Positions 27,835 to 36,282 of a stretch of DNA of 64,000 bases are shown here, in pieces (the first letter of the stretch is position 1; each line of letters starts with the position of its first letter). Source of the stretch: Candidatus Gastranaerophilales bacterium (GTDB lineage: Bacteria; Cyanobacteriota; Vampirovibrionia; Gastranaerophilales; Gastranaerophilaceae); NCBI GenBank assembly GCA_944323925.1, contig CALUUI010000006.1, positions 27,886 through 91,885 of the forward strand, read 5' to 3'. The notes below the pieces were generated by a model. That model worked only from the letters and a program-made list of their open reading frames with translations. It was not told the origin of the DNA and made no database searches. Both the position numbers and the translations under genes were made by a program.

Positions 27835-28623
27835 ATGTTAGAACAATATCAATTACCGTTTTTGATGACCTTGTTAGCAGGATTGGCTACTGTCATAGGC
27901 GGGTTTATTACTTTTATTATTAAACGTGATAATATGAAGGCTCTTTCTATCGGGTTAGGGTTTTCTGCAGGGGTTATGATATTTTTATCGTTTACTGAGA
28001 TTTTACAAGAAGCAAATGAGCTATTATCAAAATATTTTCCACATAATTTCGGTTGGATTGCTTTTGGAGGATTTGTTTTAGGGATACTAGTTGCAATTTT
28101 GATTGATATTTTTATACCGGATCACATTGATTCTGATTTTCTAAAAAGTCCTGATAAATGCGAACATAAACATAAAATTAAACGAGCAGGGTTTATTACG
28201 GCTGTTGCTATAGCGCTTCATAATTTCCCTGAGGGACTTGCAACTTTTGTTGTGTCTGCTCAGGATATTACAATAGGTATATCTGTTGCTTTGGCTATTG
28301 CAATACACAATATCCCTGAAGGAATTGCTGTTGCTATTCCTATTTATCATGCAACAGGGAAAAAACGTATGGCGATTTGGTATTCGTTTTGGACCGGATT
28401 AACTGAACCTTTGGGTGCTGTTATAGGATTATTTCTTATAAATTTATTTATGCCTCAAATGTTTGTCGGTTTTTTGCTTGCGCCTGTAGCAGGGATTATG
28501 GTTTATATTTCTTTTGATACTTTGCTTCCGCTTTCTCACGAATGTGGTGATTGGCATTTGGCTATTAGAGGACTTATTTCAGGAATTATTTTTATTTATT
28601 TAAGTTTGTTATTTTTAGGTTAA
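27835..28623 (+). CDS. zupT: ZIP-family divalent metal transporter (ZupT-like)
   Basis: A 262-residue inner-membrane protein with eight helices. The two ZIP metal-site signatures are present: [10 protein letters not shown] in helix 4 and [14 protein letters not shown] in helix 5, supplying His and Glu ligands for zinc, iron or manganese uptake. A His-containing loop ([13 protein letters not shown]) precedes helix 4. AAGGAG lies 8 bases before the ATG. The PPi-phosphofructokinase follows after 20 bases, so the two may be co-transcribed, although no functional link is known. Confidence 0.93.
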   Translation: MLEQYQLPFLMTLLAGLATVIGGFITFIIKRDNMKALSIGLGFSAGVMIFLSFTEILQEANELLSKYFPHNFGWIAFGGFVLGILVAILIDIFIPDHIDSDFLKSPDKCEHKHKIKRAGFITAVAIALHNFPEGLATFVVSAQDITIGISVALAIAIHNIPEGIAVAIPIYHATGKKRMAIWYSFWTGLTEPLGAVIGLFLINLFMPQMFVGFLLAPVAGIMVYISFDTLLPLSHECGDWHLAIRGLISGIIFIYLSLLFLG

Positions 28624-28643
28624 TAAAAAAGAAAGGGAATTTT

Positions 28644-30329
28644 ATGATGAAAGAACTATCTCCATTACAAATTGAAAGATTACAATATCAGCCTAAATTA
28701 CCTTCTTCTCTAGCTCAAGGTATTAACAATCTTGAGGTTATCGAAGGGAATGCAACTGAGGCAGTTGATAACAAGGAAGATATTCAAAACTTATTCAAAA
28801 ATACTTATGGAAAACCGACTGTAACATTTAAATCAACTGGTTCTGCTAATATTTCAGAACAAAGAAATGTTGGTGTAATCCTATCAGGTGGACAAGCTCC
28901 TGGTGGACACAATGTTATTGCAGGACTTTACGATGCTTTAAAACAAGCTAATTCTAATAACAAACTTTATGGTTTTTTAGGCGGCCCATCAGGTATTATT
29001 GATGGGAAGTATGTTGAGTTCACTGATGAGTTTATTAATGATTACAGAAATACAGGCGGATTTGATATTATCGGTTCTGGTAGAACTAAACTTGAAACAC
29101 AGGAACAATTTGAAAAATCTCTTGCTGTTTGCAAGAAGTTAAATATTTCAGCAGTTGTTATTATTGGTGGTGATGATTCTAACACTAATGCTGCATTGCT
29201 TGCTGAATGGTTTGTTGCAAATAATGCAGGCATTCAAGTTATTGGCTGTCCAAAAACTATTGATGGCGACTTAAAGAATGAACAAATTGAAATTTCATTT
29301 GGTTTTGATACTGCGACAAAAACTTATGCTGAACTTATTGGTAATATTGAAAGAGATGCTAACAGTGCTAAAAAGTATTGGCATTTTATCAAAATTATGG
29401 GTAGAAGCGCATCTCACGTTGCTCTTGAAGCTGCGTTACAAACTCAGCCTAATATTACAATGATTTCTGAAGAAGTTGAACAAAAGAAAATGTCTTTAGA
29501 AGAAATCGTTAATTATATGACTAATATTATTGTTAAACGTGCTGATGCAGGTAAAAACTTTGGTATTGCAGTTGTTCCTGAAGGTTTAATTGAATTTATT
29601 CCAGAAATGAAATCAATGATAGCAAACCTTAATGATATTATGGCAACTTTGGAATCAGATCCTTTATTTGTAAATGCAACTACAATAAGAGAAAAATTTG
29701 ATATCGTTGAAAATAGATTAGAGCCGGCTAATGCTAAGGTTTATTCTTCACTTCCTGCTCTAATTAAAGGACAATTACTTGCTGACAGAGATCCTCACGG
29801 TAATGTTCAAGTTTCTAAGATTGAAACTGAAAAACTTTTAATTGAAATGATTTCTTCAAGACTTGAAGAACTAAAATTACAAGGTGAATATATCGGTAAA
29901 TTCTCTGCACAATCTCACTTCTTTGGATATGAAGGCAGATGTGCATTCCCGTCTAACTTCGATGCGGATTATTGCTATTCTTTAGGTTATAATGCATTTG
30001 CATTAATCAATAATGGTTTTACAGGATATCTTTCTTCTGTAAGAAACTTAACAGCACCTGCATCTGAATGGATTGCAGGAGGTGTTCCGTTAACAATGAT
30101 GATGAATATGGAACGCAGACATGGTGAAATGAAACCGGTTATTAAGAAGGCACTTGTTGAACTTGACGGACCTGTATTTGCTAAACTTGCTGCTAACCGT
30201 GAAGATTGGGCAATGAATGACAGATATTTATTCCCGGGTGCTATTCAGTATTTCGGACCGGCTTCTGTTTGTGATATTACTACTGTAACTTTACAATTAG
30301 AAAAAGCTAAGGCTCCTGCGGCTGTTTAG
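28644..30329 (+). CDS. pfp: Pyrophosphate--fructose-6-phosphate 1-phosphotransferase
   Basis: A 561-residue long-form PPi-dependent phosphofructokinase that reversibly phosphorylates fructose 6-phosphate using PPi in place of ATP. The nucleotide/PPi loop is [31 protein letters not shown] carries the Asp that replaces Gly of ATP enzymes, and [10 protein letters not shown] holds the PPi-specific Lys and the catalytic Asp. Length and blocks match the plant/Chlamydia/spirochaete clade. It makes glycolysis energy-sparing in anaerobes. AAAGGGA precedes the tandem ATGs (28644, 28647). A strong bidirectional terminator follows. Confidence 0.95.
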   Translation: MMKELSPLQIERLQYQPKLPSSLAQGINNLEVIEGNATEAVDNKEDIQNLFKNTYGKPTVTFKSTGSANISEQRNVGVILSGGQAPGGHNVIAGLYDALKQANSNNKLYGFLGGPSGIIDGKYVEFTDEFINDYRNTGGFDIIGSGRTKLETQEQFEKSLAVCKKLNISAVVIIGGDDSNTNAALLAEWFVANNAGIQVIGCPKTIDGDLKNEQIEISFGFDTATKTYAELIGNIERDANSAKKYWHFIKIMGRSASHVALEAALQTQPNITMISEEVEQKKMSLEEIVNYMTNIIVKRADAGKNFGIAVVPEGLIEFIPEMKSMIANLNDIMATLESDPLFVNATTIREKFDIVENRLEPANAKVYSSLPALIKGQLLADRDPHGNVQVSKIETEKLLIEMISSRLEELKLQGEYIGKFSAQSHFFGYEGRCAFPSNFDADYCYSLGYNAFALINNGFTGYLSSVRNLTAPASEWIAGGVPLTMMMNMERRHGEMKPVIKKALVELDGPVFAKLAANREDWAMNDRYLFPGAIQYFGPASVCDITTVTLQLEKAKAPAAV

Positions 30330-30342
30330 TTAGGTTTATTTA

Positions 30343-30381
30343 GTAAAAATGGTAAGTTCATTTTGAACTTACCATTTTTTA
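30343..30381. terminator. Bidirectional terminator
   Basis: AAAAATGGTAAGTTCA paired with TGAACTTACCATTTTTT between two convergent genes; it serves both. Confidence 0.9.
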
Positions 30382-31668
30382 TTGAGGAATTTCCATACAC
30401 ATACAATGAATAGCTCCGCCTTGTTCAGGTAATAGTTGCTTTGCTATTTCATTATTTTCTCCCGAAACAAAATATATTTTATCAATATATCGTTTTGCAT
30501 ATTTTATAAAAGTATCTTCTATGCTTATCCCTGTTTCTCTTTTTATCTCTTCTGTTAATCCTAATTTTTCATCTAAATTTGACCTATTTGTTATATAAAC
30601 CAGTTCATTTTTGTCATTTATTAAAACATTTGCATTTATATAGTTATGTAATTGTTTTAGGTTAACTTTATTATCGGAATCATCTCCATATAATTCAAAT
30701 ATTCTTGCAGGAACTCTTATAGGCTCATACCCACCATCCAGTAACGCTTTTTCTACCTCATCTGTCTTTGCGTATGGGTTTCGTCTCATTATTTCTTCGA
30801 ATTGTTTTGCATATATGTTTAAATTAATAAATGCATCTTTATATTTATTTCTTTCCTTAACAGGTGTTTTTACTATATGTTGGGTTAATTCTTTTATTGC
30901 TTTTTTTATTTCATCTAACATCATATTATCATCTGCTAGTAATACTTTCTTATCTTTTAACGGTCTTATAAATAAATCTAAGTGAAAATCTGCCTGAGGA
31001 ATAATATGTACATTGTCTGTTAGAAAAATTTGTTTTATGGTGTCAATATCAAATTTTTTTAACTCATTTTCTCCAATTAAAAGTTCATTATTTCCATCTT
31101 TATTTTGAGTTAAAAAATAATTTCCACCTTTTATATGGGTTTGATTAAGAGCTTTTTTTAGTAATTCTTCATTTTTCGCAAATTCAATATCATAAATTAC
31201 TTTATCAATATATTCTTTACCGTCAGGGGTTAATATTTCAATAAATTCTTTTCCATTTTTGTTTACTACAGGAAGATTATATAGTAAATCCATATATTCA
31301 TACATTTCTGGTATTTTCATTATTTCACGAATAGTATCTTGGATTAGATTGATTCCAAGGCAAAACACTTTTTTTAAAAATTCGGATTTATCTGAGGTTT
31401 CATCAATTAATAGTTTATCTTTTATTATTCCCCAATAATCTTGTGCCCAGCAACCTTTGTTGTTATTTGTTTTCTGAAAACAATCTGTTTTTAATTTGAA
31501 TTCGTTTTTTATATTTTCAAATAAATATACTTTAAACTTTTCAATTTCTCCGATGTGCTTTATCTCATCGGCTATACCGGCATAGTTAGAATTCATTACA
31601 AACCCTTTTAGCGGGCGGGCATCATATCCGTGAAAATTGGTATTCTTTTGTGTATATTGGATGTTCAT
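30379..31668 (-). CDS. Guanidino-modifying-enzyme-like protein (deiminase/amidinotransferase fold) with N-terminal NFxG motif
   Basis: A 429-residue protein. Blocks of the pentein fold appear in order: CWAQDYWG (73-80, like W-x-R-D in deiminases), GGNYF (181-185, like EGGD/N), DFHLDLF (227-233, like MHLDTVF with catalytic H229) and GGAIHCMCMEIP (417-428, like GGGxHC with catalytic Cys probably C422). These correspond to arginine deiminase, amidinotransferase and peptidylarginine deiminase sites. The Arg of the W-x-R-D block is Gln here. The N-terminus has NTNFHG (9-14) and no Sec signal. I infer an enzyme acting on arginine, agmatine or protein arginine; the substrate is unknown. No clear ribosome site precedes the ATG. 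Confidence 0.65.
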   Translation of the reverse strand: MNIQYTQKNTNFHGYDARPLKGFVMNSNYAGIADEIKHIGEIEKFKVYLFENIKNEFKLKTDCFQKTNNNKGCWAQDYWGIIKDKLLIDETSDKSEFLKKVFCLGINLIQDTIREIMKIPEMYEYMDLLYNLPVVNKNGKEFIEILTPDGKEYIDKVIYDIEFAKNEELLKKALNQTHIKGGNYFLTQNKDGNNELLIGENELKKFDIDTIKQIFLTDNVHIIPQADFHLDLFIRPLKDKKVLLADDNMMLDEIKKAIKELTQHIVKTPVKERNKYKDAFINLNIYAKQFEEIMRRNPYAKTDEVEKALLDGGYEPIRVPARIFELYGDDSDNKVNLKQLHNYINANVLINDKNELVYITNRSNLDEKLGLTEEIKRETGISIEDTFIKYAKRYIDKIYFVSGENNEIAKQLLPEQGGAIHCMCMEIPQ

Positions 31669-31739
31669 ATCGCAACTAAAAACGGTAAATAACTTTTTTT
31701 GCCAAATTAGAGATTTATTATGAATTAATGTAACAACTA

Positions 31740-31766
31740 AAAAAAAGAGCTGTTAAAAACAGCTCA
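31740..31766 (-). terminator. Intrinsic terminator after rubrerythrin
   Basis: On the minus strand GAGCTGTT-ttt-AACAGCTC followed by eight T. Confidence 0.85.
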
Positions 31767-31797
31767 GTCTATCCAACATTCACAAAATAAAAACTTT

Positions 31798-32337
31798 TTA
31801 ACCGAAGTATCTCTTTAATAGTCCGTCAAAACCTTGACCGTGACGAGCTTCGTCTTTAGCCATTTCGTGTACTGTATCGTGAATTGCATCAAGTCCTAAT
31901 TCTTTAGCTCTTTTTGCAATTGCAAACTTGCCTTCACAAGCACCGAATTCAGCTTCAGCTCTCATTTCGAGGTTTTTCTTTGTGCTATCGGTAAGAACTT
32001 CACCTAATAATTCTGCAAACTTAGCAGCGTGTTCAGCTTCTTCAAAAGCATATCTCTTATATGCTTCAGCAATTTCAGGATAACCTTCTCTTTCAGCTTG
32101 TCTGCTCATTGCCAAATACATACCAACTTCTGTACATTCACCTGCAAAGTGTTCTTTTAATCCTTGTAATACTTCAGCATCAACACCCTTTGCTACTCCA
32201 ACAATATGTTCTGTAGCATATTGCTTGTTGTTTTCGTCAATAGCTTTAAATTTTTCTCTAGGTGCGTTACATACAGGACATTTTTCAGGTGCATTGCCTT
32301 CACAAACATAACCGCAAATAGTACACATGTATTTCAT
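31798..32337 (-). CDS. Reverse rubrerythrin (N-terminal rubredoxin domain)
   Basis: A 179-residue peroxide-reducing protein. The rubredoxin Fe(Cys)4 domain comes first (CTICGY...CPVCNAP, residues 4-26), then a ferritin-like diiron domain with ExxH-type helices (EEAEHAAKF and KDEARHGQG). This domain order is the 'reverse' rubrerythrin known from Clostridium, which reduces H2O2 (and O2) with NAD(P)H-derived electrons. GGAGG lies 8 bases before ATG 32337, which is why I reject the longer frame that would read through tRNA-Leu. It marks a strict or aerotolerant anaerobe. Confidence 0.94.
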   Translation of the reverse strand: MKYMCTICGYVCEGNAPEKCPVCNAPREKFKAIDENNKQYATEHIVGVAKGVDAEVLQGLKEHFAGECTEVGMYLAMSRQAEREGYPEIAEAYKRYAFEEAEHAAKFAELLGEVLTDSTKKNLEMRAEAEFGACEGKFAIAKRAKELGLDAIHDTVHEMAKDEARHGQGFDGLLKRYFG

Positions 32338-32368
32338 ATAAACCTCCAACATTTTTTCTTTAAAAAAC

Positions 32369-32454
32369 TGCCGATGGCCGGAGTCGAACCGGCACGAGGG
32401 GTGAACCTCATCGGATTTTGAGTCCGACACGTCTACCAATTTCATCACATCGGC
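32369..32454 (-). tRNA. tRNA-Leu (anticodon CAA)
   Basis: 86-base type II tRNA on the minus strand: acceptor GCCGATG/CATCGGC, anticodon stem TCGGA/TCCGA with loop CTCAAAA, a long variable arm, and T-arm GCCGG-TTCGACT-CCGGC. CCA is not encoded. It lies upstream of rubrerythrin on the same strand. Confidence 0.96.
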
Positions 32455-32589
32455 ATTTATCCTCTGTATTTGGATAATAGCATAATAATATTCAAATCTC
32501 AACTATTATTTTTTTCTCGATTTTTTATTATCCTTTTATATTCTCCTGTTGGTGATTTTATTAATTTATTACAGATAGAAAATATAATT

Positions 32590-33372
32590 ATGAAAAGAAT
32601 ATTATTTATTATATCAATTTTAATTTGTTTTACTTCAACTTCTGCTTTTGCTGCAACTTTTGAAGGCGGAGTTTCAGAAATCGGACAGGGCGATTCCAAT
32701 GTTGTAATTGATAGAGATACTAATCAGGTGATAAGTGGTGCAAGGGTTTCTTTGCCAAAACAAAATTATTCAACTTATACTGATGAAAATGGGGTTTTTC
32801 AACTAAATACACATGTAGATGGTACTTCTATTCTTTCTGTTGAAAAAGAAAATTACAGACCTTTTTCTATGACTGTTGATAGATTCTCGCTAGCGGCTCC
32901 ACTTACTCTTGGTATTGAAAAGACGAATGCTAATGATATTGTTATTGATAAAGACATGTATCATTTAGGCGATGACAACTTTTCGGACTTATCAGCAAAT
33001 GCTATGCAGTTTTCAATGAAAGCTATTGGTCCGTTTTATACTAAGGCTTTTGATTTGAAAAATATTGATATTAACAAATCAGTTTATTTTGTTATTGGTT
33101 CAATTATCGGTATTGATACGGCTCTTGCCAGAAGCATGGGACAAAACCAGATTGCTAATTCTTACGCAAGTCCACCGGAAGTGTTTTTTAATGGAAATAA
33201 AATTGCTGAACTTGAATTAAATGGTGATAACCAAAGAATTAAGCTCCCTAAAAATCTTATTAGACCCAATGCAAAAAACGAAATCACTATTAAAACCGGC
33301 AGAAACATGATGCAAACAGCGTATATAGATTATGATGATATTGAATTTATGAATTTAAGCATTGAAAACTAA
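32590..33372 (+). CDS. Secreted protein with carboxypeptidase-regulatory-like domain
   Basis: A 260-residue protein with a clean Sec signal (MKR, hydrophobic core, SAFA before A; cleavage near residue 23). Residues about 35-95 form a CarboxypepD_reg-like beta-sandwich (NQVISGARVSLP...YSTYTDENGVFQLNT), a fold common on surface and periplasmic proteins of Gram-negative gut bacteria. The C-terminal half is beta-rich and unassigned. I start at ATG 32590 because the longer frame adds residues incompatible with a signal peptide. No enzymatic motif is visible; a structural or ligand-binding envelope role is likely. Confidence 0.8.
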   Translation: MKRILFIISILICFTSTSAFAATFEGGVSEIGQGDSNVVIDRDTNQVISGARVSLPKQNYSTYTDENGVFQLNTHVDGTSILSVEKENYRPFSMTVDRFSLAAPLTLGIEKTNANDIVIDKDMYHLGDDNFSDLSANAMQFSMKAIGPFYTKAFDLKNIDINKSVYFVIGSIIGIDTALARSMGQNQIANSYASPPEVFFNGNKIAELELNGDNQRIKLPKNLIRPNAKNEITIKTGRNMMQTAYIDYDDIEFMNLSIEN

Positions 33373-33375
33373 ATT

Positions 33376-33840
33376 CTATTTAACATACTTAAGTGATTCT
33401 TGTCCGATTTTATCCGAAATGATATTCATAGCTTTAATGTATTTTTGGATATTTGGAGTTAATTCATTATTCTTTAATAAAAATCTTGTTATGGCACAGA
33501 GAAATGTGCAAATACCAAATATGGATTTATCCCATTGAGTAACTTCTTCTCCATTAAAATTTATACTGTAGCCAAAATTCTGCGGCCTGCTTGATGGTGA
33601 AATATCAATTTGTAAACAATCATTATTTGAAAAATTGTTAAACTTCTCCGATAAATTAGGTGTCTTTGATACTACTCGTTTAAATTCATTTAAGTCATTA
33701 TTATTTGTATTGTCCAAATAACATTTCATTCTTATTGTATGAATCTTTTCATCACTGCCAATATTGCCGGCATTTAATAATGAGCCTTTTCTGCTAACCA
33801 GTATTTGTGGGTCTTTTATTCCTGTAAAGTTAATATTCAT
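33376..33840 (-). CDS. Hypothetical protein with N-terminal NFTG motif, 154 aa
   Basis: Starts MNINFTGIKDPQIL, the cleanest example in this window of the N-terminal N-F-x-G pattern; there is no Sec signal. AGGAA precedes the ATG. The body reads as alternating strands and helices, with a hydrophobic segment near the C-terminus (SIFGICTFLCAITRFLL, about 109-125) that could be a helix buried in the fold or a membrane segment. Two Cys lie in it. I know no family. It is convergent with the secreted gene, stop codons 3 bases apart. Confidence 0.65.
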   Translation of the reverse strand: MNINFTGIKDPQILVSRKGSLLNAGNIGSDEKIHTIRMKCYLDNTNNNDLNEFKRVVSKTPNLSEKFNNFSNNDCLQIDISPSSRPQNFGYSINFNGEEVTQWDKSIFGICTFLCAITRFLLKNNELTPNIQKYIKAMNIISDKIGQESLKYVK

Positions 33841-33998
33841 AATTTCCTGTTCTCTTACTAGTTGTTATAAAAGTAAATATATATTTTTTTGTTAGTTTTC
33901 TCTGAAATTTTTACAAATGTTAATCTTTTTTGCACGCAATTTTTTTACCAAAAAAGACTTTTAAAGTATATGAAAGTTTTGAAATGGAGTTATGTCTG

Positions 33999-34220
33999 AT
34001 GAAAATTCCTAAAAATATTGTAATGCAATTTAAAAGAATTCCGACTCGCTATGATGATATTACGCGAGAAATTTATGAAGCAAAATTAATGCCATATTAT
34101 AAGCAATTTAAGCCCCAAGAAACTGCCAATACCTTTAAGTTAGGTGATGTATTAGGTAATAAATTAAACTCAATTAAAGATGCTTTAAATAATGAAAACT
34201 CATTAGATAAAATAGTTTAA
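33999..34220 (+). CDS. Small basic hypothetical protein, 73 aa
   Basis: I place the start at ATG 33999, where GGAG lies 10 bases upstream; a TTG frame 69 bases earlier has nothing to support it. The product starts MKIPKNIVMQFKRIP, is basic early and mixed later, has no Cys, signal peptide or membrane helix. No family is known to me. It stands alone between a divergent NFTG-motif gene and the kinase-like gene. Confidence 0.5.
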   Translation: MKIPKNIVMQFKRIPTRYDDITREIYEAKLMPYYKQFKPQETANTFKLGDVLGNKLNSIKDALNNENSLDKIV

Positions 34221-34330
34221 TAATCGAATACAATGAAGCATGCTCATATATCGTTTCTTTATTGTGTAAAATTTAGTGATTAACGCTTAAAAGCCTTTAT
34301 ATTCCACAATAAAATACCTATCATTAAACT

Positions 34331-34401
34331 GTTAATTTATGTAAAAAATAAGTTAATTTTAGTAAAAAAATAGTTTAATTTTGTTTTAAATCGTATATAA
34401 T
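34331..34401 (+). promoter_or_regulatory. Three 21-bp direct repeats upstream of a TATAAT box
   Basis: Units starting at 34331, 34352 and 34373 share GTTAATTT..GTAAAAAA (third unit weaker) at an exact 21-base period, two helical turns. The TATAAT of the kinase-like gene follows at 34396-34401. This layout suits cooperative binding of an activator or repressor. Confidence 0.5.
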
Positions 34402-34430
34402 AACAGCAAGGAAGTTTAAAAATAAGAATT

Positions 34431-35270
34431 ATGATTAAAGATTCATTAAAAACTGAAATAAAAAATTCAACTATACAAATTTCTTTATTTGAAAAGATAG
34501 AACGTTATTTAGAATTTATATTTGAACAAGAAATAAAAGCAAAGGACTCTATACTTATTAGTTACAGTCCTTTTGTTTTAAAAAAGATAACAGCATATTT
34601 ATCAGGCAGAATAAAAATGCCTGCTTCAATTGGTATTGCAGGTGAAACAGCGAGTGGAAAATCTACTATAACAAAGGATTTAATAGATACAATCCAATCT
34701 TTTGCAACTGAATTTAATATTGAAGATGCAATAACAAGTGTTAATACCGATGATTATTATTATGATCGTTCTGAAATGGTAAAGGCTGCCGGGTCGTTTT
34801 CTGAATTCGCTAAACACTACGATTTGGATGTCCCTCAAGCGCTAGAACTTGAATTGATGAGTAAGCATATTAAAGAATTATTGTCAGGTAAATCAACTTA
34901 TTTGCCTAAGTATGACATGAGCGGTACTGCTATAAGACATGATAATCATACGTTTGCTAAGCCTTCTAAAATTATTATTTCAGAAGGTTTATTTACACTT
35001 ACCGAAAAAGTTAAAGATGCGTTTGATTTTAAAATTTATGTCGATATTGATGAAAAAATCAAAAAAGAACGTTTCTATATAAGAGCAAAAGAAAGAGGCT
35101 TGGGAGATTCTGCTGATTTTATTTATTCTAATGCAAACGAAAAAGCTGAGATTTATATAAAACCTTGTAAAGCTCATGCTGATATAGTTTTGTCAGGGGC
35201 GGCAGACAGAATTAAGTATAAAAACTTCTTAAACAAGATTATAGAAATTATTCATGAAGTTTATTATTAA
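34431..35270 (+). CDS. Uridine kinase/phosphoribulokinase-like P-loop kinase
   Basis: A 279-residue P-loop kinase. Walker A is GETASGKST at 71-79. A DDYYYDRSEM block and a 'YDLDVPQALELELM' block follow, as in uridine kinases (DxFY...FDxPxAxD). The pair ISEGLFTL and DIDEKIKKERFYIRA resembles the Walker B/lid region. Uridine kinases salvage uridine and cytidine to UMP and CMP. The N-terminal 60 residues are extra compared with short Udk proteins. AAGGAAG lies an unusual 16 bases before the ATG. Three 21-base repeats and TATAAT precede it. Substrate assignment is by family only. Confidence 0.75.
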   Translation: MIKDSLKTEIKNSTIQISLFEKIERYLEFIFEQEIKAKDSILISYSPFVLKKITAYLSGRIKMPASIGIAGETASGKSTITKDLIDTIQSFATEFNIEDAITSVNTDDYYYDRSEMVKAAGSFSEFAKHYDLDVPQALELELMSKHIKELLSGKSTYLPKYDMSGTAIRHDNHTFAKPSKIIISEGLFTLTEKVKDAFDFKIYVDIDEKIKKERFYIRAKERGLGDSADFIYSNANEKAEIYIKPCKAHADIVLSGAADRIKYKNFLNKIIEIIHEVYY

Positions 35271-35274
35271 TCTT

Positions 35275-35484
35275 TTAACTAAAATCGGTTAATTTATAAA
35301 ACTCTACTTCCAATATATCTGCAAGCTCAAATAGCTTTCTCAGGCTCATATATTTTTGTCCTCTTTCGACTCTGCAAATGTATTCTTTGGATAGATTAAG
35401 CTTTTCTGCAAGCGCCTCTTGGCTTAATTTTTGAGCTTCTCTATATTTTTTGATATTAAGGCCTAATTTTTGCATTCTTGACAT
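35275..35484 (-). CDS. XRE-family helix-turn-helix regulator
   Basis: A 69-residue Cro/CI-type DNA-binding protein from ATG 35484; an upstream ATG at 35520 would add 12 residues. The HTH lies in LSQEALAEKLNLSKEYICRV, with the typical ERGQKYMS turn and a final helix. It is a single-domain regulator like those that control restriction genes, toxins or small operons. Two direct repeats (TGACCTATTT-T/G-TCC at 35486 and 35521) overlap its own start and could be its operators. It is divergent from a small broken ORF and lies 800 bases from the restriction-modification genes on the same strand. Confidence 0.85.
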   Translation of the reverse strand: MSRMQKLGLNIKKYREAQKLSQEALAEKLNLSKEYICRVERGQKYMSLRKLFELADILEVEFYKLTDFS

Positions 35485-35485
35485 A

Positions 35486-35535
35486 TGACCTATTTTTCCA
35501 CATAATGTTATATATGTCATTGACCTATTTGTCCA
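35486..35535. promoter_or_regulatory. Candidate operator: two 35-bp-spaced direct repeats
   Basis: TGACCTATTTTTCC at 35486 and TGACCTATTTGTCC at 35521 lie between the XRE gene and the divergent small ORF. A conserved repeat overlapping an XRE start is the usual autoregulatory layout. Confidence 0.5.
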
Positions 35536-35560
35536 AAGAAAAATTTATATAAGGAAAATT

Positions 35561-35713
35561 ATGGAGCAAAAATATAGTCCAAATGAGAAAATTAAAGTTA
35601 TAAAAAATATGCTTTTATAACTAATTAATATTAGTGAATCTGTTGATAAAAATACGCCATTAAAGCGGGTAAAAGAATTTTTTATACAAATGTATAATTT
35701 TCTTGGAGAATAA
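35561..35713 (+). pseudogene. Small ORF (50 codons) interrupted by an in-frame TAA
   Basis: AAGGA precedes an ATG at 35561. The frame reads 19 codons (MEQKYSPNEKIKVIKNMLL), then TAA, then 30 more open codons to a second TAA at 35711-35713, directly before a terminator. Composition and the terminator suggest one small gene inactivated by a stop mutation, or a 19-residue peptide. Its position divergent from the XRE regulator suggests it was, or is, that regulator's target. Confidence 0.45.
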
Positions 35714-35741
35714 AAAAAAGAGCCAATTTGGCTCTTTTTAC
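35711..35741. terminator. Bidirectional terminator
   Basis: AAAAAGAGCC-aattt-GGCTCTTTTT between the small ORF and the gene at 35783-36160. Confidence 0.85.
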
Positions 35742-35782
35742 AATGTAAATTTTTGCTGAAAGTTATTCATAAGTATTTATTA

Positions 35783-36160
35783 TTATACTAAACCAGAATT
35801 TTCTATATCGTTTTGGATTCTGTCACGTTCTTGCTCTTGATGAAATTTTTCGACTTCTTTCATAGCATCTTCTCTTGCTTTTTCCATATATTCACTATGT
35901 TCAGCAGCCATCATAAAATCAACAATTTTATTATAGATATTAGGTAATGCGTTTTTAACAGCTTTTAGAAATGATACTCTTTCGTTACCGGTTAATTGTT
36001 CTTCTACATTTTTATCGCTTTCTGTTTGGGTGTTACTGGAGTCGAAAATACTTTTGATCTGCGCTTTTTCAGCATCTGAAAGTTTGACCCCATTCTCATT
36101 AAAGAATTGATTCATAGAGCTTAAATTAACTTTTAAATTTGAGTAATCAGGTGTTGACAT
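35783..36160 (-). CDS. Hypothetical helical protein, 125 aa
   Basis: GAAGGAG sits 8 bases before the ATG. The product starts MSTPDYSNLKVNLSSMNQFF, contains an EF-hand-like but incomplete 'LSDAEKAQIKSIFDSSN' segment, and ends in a highly charged helix (MEKAREDAMKEVEKFHQEQE). No Cys, signal peptide or membrane helix. I recognise no family. It lies between the XRE region and the restriction-modification genes, but nothing links it to either. Confidence 0.65.
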   Translation of the reverse strand: MSTPDYSNLKVNLSSMNQFFNENGVKLSDAEKAQIKSIFDSSNTQTESDKNVEEQLTGNERVSFLKAVKNALPNIYNKIVDFMMAAEHSEYMEKAREDAMKEVEKFHQEQERDRIQNDIENSGLV

Positions 36161-36282
36161 AATTTTCTCCTTCTATACATTATACATTTTGTATAACGGA
36201 ATATTAAAAAAAACTTTAGTTTTTGTAACAAAAATGTTACAAAAGAAAATATTATTTATAATTATCTTTCTTTAAATGGAAA

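Noticed and set aside
31798..32502. Longer 234-residue reading frame for rubrerythrin
   Set aside because: Its first 55 residues are translation of the tRNA-Leu gene; GGAGG before ATG 32337 marks the true start.
32470..32589. N-terminal extension of the secreted protein at 32590
   Set aside because: It overlaps the tRNA-Leu promoter region and would bury the signal peptide inside the chain.
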